Of a stretch of DNA of 36,575 bases, positions 31,922-36,575 are shown one piece after another. Both the position numbers and the translations under genes were made by a program. The first letter of the stretch is position 1, and each line of letters begins with the position of its first letter. Under the pieces are notes generated by a model, which was given only the letters and a program-made list of their open reading frames with translations, ran no database searches and was not told where the DNA came from. Source of the DNA: a virus; IMG/VR virus record IMGVR_UViG_3300017757_000046, positions 1 through 36,575 of that record, one strand, 5' to 3'.

Positions 31922-32218
31922 ATGACTGATTATTATATTATAACAAAAACAGAGTTAAATCTTGACGGGTTTTTGACTGAAACAGATCAAGGCTATACGC
32001 AAGATATTGAATTAGTAAATGATATGAATGAGGAATACGATGCGACTTATGGAAAATTTTATTTTGAAAATAAAACCAAAATTGAGCTTGGGAAGGTGAC
32101 AATAAAAGAATTTTTTGATGAAACTCCTTTTGTTTTAAATGCGGGTAAAATCGTAAATGATTTTGAAATGGTCAAAGAATTACCATTAATTAATAATGAA
32201 AATAAAAATACAATATAA
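31922..32218 (+). CDS. Small hypothetical protein, fibre region
   Basis: 98 residues, acidic, beta-like N-terminus (MTDYYIITKTELNLDGFL) and DATYGKFYFENKTKIELGKV. No family recognised. It lies between the fibre-like gene and a probable receptor-contact gene and overlaps the latter's start by 1 nt; a fibre chaperone is possible. Confidence 0.58.
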   Translation: MTDYYIITKTELNLDGFLTETDQGYTQDIELVNDMNEEYDATYGKFYFENKTKIELGKVTIKEFFDETPFVLNAGKIVNDFEMVKELPLINNENKNTI

Positions 32219-32901
32219 TGTCGGCACCCATTAGCGGAAATACATTTGCTTCAAATCCCACTCCAGGAATGGTAAATCCTTATACCATTTCGGGCATGCA
32301 ACAACAAAGCGGATCAGATCGATTGCTACTGATTTGTATCACCATGAGAAATACGGTTACGATTTCGGGTATTACTTTCGGAGGGGTTGCGATGTCTTTG
32401 ATTCATCAAACAAACCGAGGTGGATTGCAACAAAGAATGAGCATGTTTTCCTTAGCAAACGCACCCATTGGTTCGGGTAATAATATCGTGATTACCTTTT
32501 CAGGATTTCAATTTAACCCGATTTCAATACATGCAAGAGCATATACCAATAGCTCGGGAACGGGGGCATTAATTAGAAACGGCGCTACCGCAACTCCAAA
32601 TACAAAAACGATTACCACCACTCAAGCTGATTCTTCAATATGTATGACAAGTTGCTCAATAAATGCTTTTAATGGGGTAAATGGGCAACAAATTCCTCAA
32701 GGAACTAATAGATCATTTGTTCAGCATAATACATATAAGCAAGTTGCGACGGGGGCGTTTTCTGGTAATACGGCTTTTACGAATGGTCAAGCAATTAATT
32801 GTAGATCGGTAGTGACCAATGGATCGGTAAGTCTTGATGCCGTCGAGATTCTTGGGACTGCGTCTTCAGGATCAACAAGGAGAATTTTTAACGTAACTTA
32901 A
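32218..32901 (+). CDS. Probable receptor-contact or tail-tip protein
   Basis: 227 residues, Ser/Thr/Asn/Gly-rich, beta-sandwich-like. The run RLLLICITMRNTVTISGITF, GGVAMSLIHQ, then NNIVITFSGFQF resembles extracellular adhesin-type beta proteins that phages carry as fibre or cell-surface binding subunits. No catalytic motif or signal peptide. The ATG overlaps the preceding stop by 1 nt. The adhesin role is inferred from composition. Confidence 0.55.
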   Translation: MSAPISGNTFASNPTPGMVNPYTISGMQQQSGSDRLLLICITMRNTVTISGITFGGVAMSLIHQTNRGGLQQRMSMFSLANAPIGSGNNIVITFSGFQFNPISIHARAYTNSSGTGALIRNGATATPNTKTITTTQADSSICMTSCSINAFNGVNGQQIPQGTNRSFVQHNTYKQVATGAFSGNTAFTNGQAINCRSVVTNGSVSLDAVEILGTASSGSTRRIFNVT

Positions 32902-32909
32902 ATTTTATC

Positions 32910-33776
32910 ATGCCAATATTTGAAGAAAGAATACAAGCCGAATATCAAGCAATAAAAATACCTACGCCAAGCCCGAGCAATGAATTTATTGAGCCTTTTA
33001 AATGCTGTGATGAAAAATTATTGGTCTTAGCTCATGATACAGATACAGAAAGTTGGAAAAATGATATTACTTCGGCATGGATAAAATTAAGTGGATCAGC
33101 TGATACAATAATCTTTTCATTGACTAAAAATGATATTGCAACGAATTATATACCAACTCCGATTTCATTTGTTCGTGAACCTTTTGCTAAATATATCACA
33201 ATACCCTGGAAAGATGTATTAGCAAGTGACGGGATTGGTTGCTACAAAATCAAATTAGAATATAATATTGGTGGTATTTCTGGGGTAATTAATTGGGGAA
33301 CTTATGATCTTAAAAAATATTCAATTAACACCGCTCAGCATACCGCAAGGCTCAGAGTGAAATTCAATTTAAATCAAGCAATCCAGGGTATTAATTTTAC
33401 AGATAGCAATGTTGAGGATTCAATCAGGTTTTTTGGTTTTATTGGGGAAAGGCAACCAAATATGGAAATTGATAATATTATTTACCAAAACAGAAATGTA
33501 AAAACCGTTATTAGAGAAAATTTAAATACTTGGCAGATCCAGACCGATCCTTATACAAATCCAATAATTGATAGATTAACAGATTTATATCTGCTTAGCG
33601 AAAATGAATTGTTTATTTCAGATTACAATCAAACTAATCATACTCATTCAATTTTGGATTATCCCGCGATAGTAACAGAAAGTCCTGAAATTGATTACTT
33701 GGCAAAATATCAAAGAAAAGCGGTTTTATCTTGCGTTGTATCAGATAGAAATCAAAACAAAAGAACTTTTTACTAA
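32910..33776 (+). CDS. Hypothetical structural protein, end of tail module
   Basis: 288 residues, beta-rich (YIPTPISFVREPFAKYITIP, GGISGVINWGTYDLKKYSIN) with an N-terminal segment EERIQAEYQAIKIPTPSPSN. I recall similar large unknown proteins at the end of tail modules in Bacteroidota phages. No domain recognised. It precedes the lysis genes by 8 nt. Confidence 0.58.
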   Translation: MPIFEERIQAEYQAIKIPTPSPSNEFIEPFKCCDEKLLVLAHDTDTESWKNDITSAWIKLSGSADTIIFSLTKNDIATNYIPTPISFVREPFAKYITIPWKDVLASDGIGCYKIKLEYNIGGISGVINWGTYDLKKYSINTAQHTARLRVKFNLNQAIQGINFTDSNVEDSIRFFGFIGERQPNMEIDNIIYQNRNVKTVIRENLNTWQIQTDPYTNPIIDRLTDLYLLSENELFISDYNQTNHTHSILDYPAIVTESPEIDYLAKYQRKAVLSCVVSDRNQNKRTFY

Positions 33777-33784
33777 TTGAAGAA

Positions 33785-34075
33785 ATGGAAGCAAATACAA
33801 TCACCCTTGCAAGCATTATAATAACGATATTATTAGCAATCGTAGGTTTTTTTCTTACTCGATTAATAAATGACGTAAAGCATGTTATTATTGAAACGGG
33901 AAGAAATAAAGGTAGAATTGATTTATTAGCAAAGCAACAAGAAAATGATGTAAGAAGAATTGAAGATGCGACTCAATGCGAATTGCAAACCCTGACAAAA
34001 AACGTGAGCACTTTAAGTAATAATGTAAACGCATTAGTGGTTATGCTTGCCGAGGTGGGAATTAAAAAAAAATGA
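33785..34075 (+). CDS. Membrane-anchored coiled-coil protein, holin-associated
   Basis: 96 residues. One N-terminal membrane segment (about 6-26, ITLASIIITILLAIVGFFL), then a coiled coil (NKGRIDLLAKQQENDVRRIEDA, TLSNNVNALVVML). The layout resembles XhlA-like proteins that help holins, though there the membrane segment is C-terminal. The next gene overlaps by 4 nt. A lysis role is inferred from the neighbours. Confidence 0.55.
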   Translation: MEANTITLASIIITILLAIVGFFLTRLINDVKHVIIETGRNKGRIDLLAKQQENDVRRIEDATQCELQTLTKNVSTLSNNVNALVVMLAEVGIKKK

Positions 34076-34287
34076 AAATAATTAATTACATAAAAAAATT
34101 GATTGAAAAACAGAGCAATGAATCGAGTAAAAGGTTTATTGCGTTATCAATTACTTTGTTAATTTTTTATGCTACTTTAAGATTTGCGAATGAAAAAAAT
34201 ATAGTGATTATTTTAAGTGAATTAATAGGGTTTATTTTAGTATTAATGGGGGTAAGCGTATGGGAGAATATAAAACGCAAAAATTAA
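34072..34287 (+). CDS. Small two-pass membrane protein, holin candidate
   Basis: 71 residues. A basic N-terminus (KKLIEKQSNESSKR) is followed by two hydrophobic stretches, about 22-38 (FIALSITLLIFYATLRF) and 44-63 (IVIILSELIGFILVLMGVSV), and a basic end (ENIKRKN). Size and topology fit a class II-like holin that would permeabilise the inner membrane at the end of infection. It is translationally coupled to both neighbours (4 and 28 nt overlap), within a block ending in an endolysin. Confidence 0.6.
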   Translation: MKIINYIKKLIEKQSNESSKRFIALSITLLIFYATLRFANEKNIVIILSELIGFILVLMGVSVWENIKRKN

Positions 34288-34739
34288 TAATATTTATATT
34301 GCTTTTCATTATTGGGTTATTGGCATTTTTATCATGCTCCCCAATAAAAAGGCATGCAAGATTAGTTAAAAAATATCCTTTTGTTCATCAAACAGATACG
34401 GTGATTTTGACAGATACCCTGAGCCTGGAAATTCCGAAAGTTGAAAAAGATACGATCTTCCAAATTGATAGCTTTTGGATCAATTTAAAAGATACGATTA
34501 TTTTAGAAAAAGAAAATTTAAAAGTAAAAATTGCCCAGATTCACGACTCAATTTATATTGACGCAAAATGCGATACGATTTTTATTGATAAAATCATTGA
34601 GCGAAAAATTCCCATTAAATACTATGAAACAAATCCTGAATTTAATTGGAAAAAAAATATCTTTTATATTTTGTATTTATTTCTTATCATTTTACTAATG
34701 ATAATAATTTTAAAAATAATCCAATTTTTTAGATCATGA
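34260..34739 (+). CDS. Probable unimolecular spanin (u-spanin)
   Basis: 159 residues. The N-terminus is a lipoprotein-type signal: basic start, hydrophobic 9-24, and AFLSC with Cys26 as the lipidation site. The middle (30-130) is a periplasm-like beta/coil segment rich in D, I and K repeats (DTVILTDTLSLEIPKVEKDT). A C-terminal membrane helix spans about 132-156 (NIFYILYLFLIILLMIIILK). Outer-membrane lipid anchor plus inner-membrane helix in one chain is the definition of a u-spanin such as T1 gp11. It lies between the holin-like and endolysin-like genes. The lipobox has Phe at -3, acceptable but not canonical. Confidence 0.62.
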   Translation: MGEYKTQKLIIFILLFIIGLLAFLSCSPIKRHARLVKKYPFVHQTDTVILTDTLSLEIPKVEKDTIFQIDSFWINLKDTIILEKENLKVKIAQIHDSIYIDAKCDTIFIDKIIERKIPIKYYETNPEFNWKKNIFYILYLFLIILLMIIILKIIQFFRS

Positions 34740-35356
34740 GCACCAAAGTAAGATCATACACCGATCAAGAATTATTACAAAAAGTAAAATCATTGCCTAA
34801 TTTTAAAAAGATCCCAAAACAAAGGTGGATCTTGGGCGTCAGATCGAAAGTAGACACTTATAATACCTACGACGATAAATTTTACGAATTTGAGGGTGAA
34901 AAATTTATCAGAGTAGTTTCAGGCACGACAAACGCGGGCGGTGGTATTTTAAGAGGTGGGTTTTTAAAATATAATAAAAAAGGAACGGCAATTCTTAAAG
35001 CAGACGAATGGTATTACAATGTTTGGAGTTATGGGTTGCATAAGGGAAAAATGCCCGCATTAAAGCAAATTGGTAGAAAGGTAAAAGTCTTCAGAGATAA
35101 AAACATGAATAAAAAATCTGAAGAAATCGGGAAAATTGAATTGGGTTGGTTTGGCATTAATTATCATACAAATACCTATGATTTTTCTTTGAAGAATATC
35201 AAAGTAATAAATTGGTTAATTGGTTATTGGTCAGCGGGTTGCATGGTGATTAATGATCGAAAAAAATATCTTGAACAAATTGAATATTACAAAAAGGCAT
35301 ATCAAGACGGTAAGCAAATAATGGTAACATTTTGTTTAATTAACGAATTCGATTAG
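34736..35356 (+). CDS. Probable endolysin with L,D-transpeptidase-like catalytic motif
   Basis: 206 residues. The C-terminal part has GINYHT (140-145, His144) and WSAGCMV (165-171, Cys169), the His...S-x-G-C arrangement of the YkuD/L,D-transpeptidase fold. Phages of Bacteroidota carry related WSAGC proteins where an endolysin is expected. No signal peptide is visible, consistent with release by the holin. It would cut or rearrange peptidoglycan peptides rather than glycan. It is the last gene before the terminator at 35402-35430. Confidence 0.65.
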   Translation: MSTKVRSYTDQELLQKVKSLPNFKKIPKQRWILGVRSKVDTYNTYDDKFYEFEGEKFIRVVSGTTNAGGGILRGGFLKYNKKGTAILKADEWYYNVWSYGLHKGKMPALKQIGRKVKVFRDKNMNKKSEEIGKIELGWFGINYHTNTYDFSLKNIKVINWLIGYWSAGCMVINDRKKYLEQIEYYKKAYQDGKQIMVTFCLINEFD

Positions 35357-35401
35357 CTTAGCATGATTGCGTTTCGGTTTGGTGCTGATTCTTAATTGAG
35401 G

Positions 35402-35430
35402 GCATGATCTTTATTGATCATGCTTTTTTT
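35402..35430 (+). terminator. Intrinsic terminator at the end of the late region
   Basis: Perfect 8-bp stem GCATGATC (35402-35409) with GATCATGC (35416-35423), a 6-nt loop, and seven T. It closes the structural-lysis transcription unit 45 nt after the endolysin stop. Confidence 0.88.
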
Positions 35431-35436
35431 ATGACA

Positions 35437-35469
35437 AACAAATGCTGAACAAATGTTAAACAAATTGAA
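35437..35469 (+). repeat. Three tandem 11-bp iteron-like repeats, intergenic
   Basis: AACAAATGCTG, AACAAATGTTA and AACAAATTGAA stand head to tail with no spacer. The last two match 652-673 inside the initiator gene at 21 of 22 bases, and a reverse copy lies at 15211-15236. TTCAGCAAAA follows at 35476. Candidate initiator-binding sites or an operator for the promoter at 35494. Confidence 0.55.
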
Positions 35470-35493
35470 AAATTCTTCAGCAAAAATTTCCTA

Positions 35494-35519
35494 ATAAATT
35501 AAATTTATTGTATATTTAG
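35494..35519 (+). promoter_or_regulatory. Promoter-like element E (variant layout)
   Basis: The perfect palindrome ATAAATTAAATTTAT (35494-35508) abuts TGTATATTTAG (TATATT at 35511-35516) instead of standing 22 nt away. The -7-like box TATATTTA is close to the Bacteroidota TAnnTTTG. The leader behind it is the same length as that of promoter D. Confidence 0.58.
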
Positions 35520-35521
35520 TC

Positions 35522-35558
35522 ATAGCGATATTGCTATGATAATCTAAAACATAACAAA
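35522..35558 (+). promoter_or_regulatory. Hairpin-bearing 5' leader, shared with 14131-14167
   Basis: Starts with the inverted repeat ATAGCGATATTGCTAT and ends with the AAAACATAACAAA start context. It matches the leader of the 14168 gene at 32 of 37 positions, ungapped. Confidence 0.55.
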
Positions 35559-35816
35559 ATGACATTTACAAGTCCATTTGCAAGGCATAAGCAAAAAATT
35601 GCCAATTACATTTTTAATCAATTCCAAGATTCAGAAGTATTTTTCACTTTTAGTATGGATCGTACTACCGTTTCAGCAATGGGTTATTTCAATTCTAAAT
35701 TGATTACCGAATTGACAAAGCGTAGTTATTCTTTAGCGGTTTCCGAATCTGGATTCCTAATCTTTACCAAAATTATTGCGGGCATTAAAGTAGAATTTAC
35801 ATTCACTCAAAAGTAA
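35559..35816 (+). CDS. Hypothetical protein, first early-region gene after the late terminator
   Basis: 85 residues, mixed alpha/beta (FNQFQDSEVFFTFSMDRTTV, then LAVSESGFLIFTKIIAGIKV). No family recognised. It stands behind promoter E and the iteron-like repeats, with the hairpin leader, so it probably opens the unit that runs through the window end into the replication genes. Confidence 0.62.
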   Translation: MTFTSPFARHKQKIANYIFNQFQDSEVFFTFSMDRTTVSAMGYFNSKLITELTKRSYSLAVSESGFLIFTKIIAGIKVEFTFTQK

Positions 35817-35821
35817 AAAAT

Positions 35822-36040
35822 ATGAAAAAAATTTTAAGGAAATTATTTCGGAAGAAAGAGCAAAGGTTAAATATTAATCGTAGAGAAATTTCAGAATTTA
35901 ACACCTTTTTTGGTAAAGCAAATTTTGAAAAAATCAGAGCATGGGAAAGACTCATGTATCAAGATGAATTAGTGATCAGATCAAATTTTGATCGTAAATT
36001 ATTCGCAAAAATTATCAATCTTAAAAATCAAAAAAAATGA
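35822..36040 (+). CDS. Small hypothetical basic protein
   Basis: 72 residues, very basic N-terminus (MKKILRKLFRKKEQRLNINR) followed by a helical part. No domain recognised. It starts 5 nt after the previous stop and overlaps the next gene by 4 nt (ATGA). Confidence 0.58.
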   Translation: MKKILRKLFRKKEQRLNINRREISEFNTFFGKANFEKIRAWERLMYQDELVIRSNFDRKLFAKIINLKNQKK

Positions 36041-36285
36041 GCAGAAGCTATCCAATATGGATCGATGTAGATTCATGCATTTACAAATCAAATAAAAGCT
36101 ACGGGGCAAGAGATACAAATATTCAAAAAATTTATGTAGGTTCTTCAGGTAGTAATTCACATAAATTGGTCGAATTAAAAACGACGAAAAGGGTGGAAAA
36201 CGGCGTGATAATCTTTAGATTTAGCGTAGACGGTAAGATCCTGAAAGAAAGAAAATTCTGTGAAAAAACTCAAAAACCCCTATAA
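36037..36285 (+). CDS. Small hypothetical protein
   Basis: 82 residues, beta-like (MSRSYPIWIDVDSCIYKSNK; HKLVELKTTKRVENGVIIF), with basic ends. No family recognised. The upstream gene overlaps it by 4 nt and the next ATG follows its stop by 1 nt, so it is inside a coupled string. Confidence 0.57.
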   Translation: MSRSYPIWIDVDSCIYKSNKSYGARDTNIQKIYVGSSGSNSHKLVELKTTKRVENGVIIFRFSVDGKILKERKFCEKTQKPL

Positions 36286-36286
36286 C

Positions 36287-36502
36287 ATGGCAAAGAAATT
36301 AACAAGAAAAATTTATGAAAATTGGTTGAATGATTTATCACCCACCCAGGGTAGCGACGAATGGATCATTGGTGGTAAAATCCGCCTGTATTATATGCTC
36401 AGGGATCAATTCGGATCAGCATTAAGGAAATATGATAAAATGAGGTTTGAAGTTGGTTTCCAAGACTTTCAACGAGGGCAAAATATGAATCTTTTAAAAT
36501 AA
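36287..36502 (+). CDS. Small hypothetical protein
   Basis: 71 residues from the ATG at 36287, which has a CTATAACATG context matching other genes here. A GTG at 36260 would add nine residues and overlap the previous gene by 26 nt, but is less likely. Contains LNDLSPTQGSDEWIIGGKIR and a basic, aromatic C-terminus. No family recognised. Confidence 0.57.
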   Translation: MAKKLTRKIYENWLNDLSPTQGSDEWIIGGKIRLYYMLRDQFGSALRKYDKMRFEVGFQDFQRGQNMNLLK

Positions 36503-36506
36503 TATC

Positions 36507-36575
36507 ATGATAAATGGTTTTGAAAAAGAAACTGCTTCATTAACAGATTATGAGCAGAAAATACTAATGCCCGCA
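36507..36575 (+). CDS. N-terminal part of a small phage gene cut by the window end
   Basis: 23 codons are visible: MINGFEKETASLTDYEQKIL then MPA. From memory this is the N-terminal pattern (LTDYE...LLP) of the same small Bacteroidota prophage family whose C-terminal part lies at 3-272. Direct joining of the two window ends leaves the halves one base out of frame, so some bases (1, or more likely about 22) are missing between them, or the two are paralogues. Confidence 0.6.
   Translation, partial: MINGFEKETASLTDYEQKILMPA

Noticed and set aside
36260-36286. GTG start for the 36287 gene
   Set aside because: It would overlap the previous gene by 26 nt, and an ATG in the usual ATAACATG context stands just downstream.

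Overview
The window looks like a nearly complete genome (about 36.6 kb) of a tailed phage with a long non-contractile tail (siphovirus-like) that infects an AT-rich member of the Bacteroidota, probably a Flavobacteriia-like host. The evidence is a full HK97-type head and tail set, a DUF3127-like single-strand binding protein, A-rich start-codon contexts with almost no Shine-Dalgarno sites, and promoter-like TATATT boxes without a canonical -35. I see no integrase, recognisable CI-type repressor, tRNA or CRISPR array. The two window ends appear to hold the N-terminal and C-terminal parts of one small gene, so the molecule is probably circular or circularly permuted and was cut inside that gene.

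Layout. 1-3393: replication (DUF4373-type initiator, DnaB-like helicase, NinG-like protein). 3461-5573: recombination (Sak3/DUF1071 annealing protein, PD-(D/E)XK exonuclease, SSB-like protein, small HTH protein), closed by a terminator. 5682-6678: three small unknown genes, then another terminator. 6825-11056: membrane protein, ParB-like protein, DpdA-like transglycosylase, QueC, QueD, QueE, a small phosphoribosyltransferase and FolE. Together these form a preQ0 DNA-modification operon that runs directly into the terminase genes (11058-12795). 12798-15953: small accessory genes including a RadC/JAB protein. 15948-17141: the portal gene, the only gene on the minus strand. 17243-35356: protease, capsid, connectors, tail tube, tape measure, baseplate and fibre proteins, then lysis genes (two small membrane proteins, a likely u-spanin and an L,D-transpeptidase-like endolysin). 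35559-end: early-type small genes that lead back around to the replication region.

How it fits together. FolE, QueD, QueE and QueC would make preQ0 from GTP, and the DpdA-like protein would exchange it for guanine in phage DNA, with the ParB-like protein as a possible partner. There is no QueF, so preQ0 itself is the predicted base. The small phosphoribosyltransferase could salvage the released guanine. Small-gene units are headed by a repeated element: a palindrome ATAAATTAAATTTAT, then exactly 22 nt, then CGTATATT. In three of four copies the ATG lies where transcription should start, which suggests leaderless mRNAs. Two further units share a near-identical 37-nt 5' leader that begins with a hairpin. 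Terminators directly after the capsid and tail-tube blocks probably set structural-protein stoichiometry.

The most interesting non-coding signal is a set of 11-bp iteron-like repeats (about AACAAATGYTR). They occur inside the initiator gene next to a 41-nt polypurine run, in the intergenic region at 35.44 kb, and inverted at 15.2 kb. The first arrangement resembles the lambda origin inside gene O.
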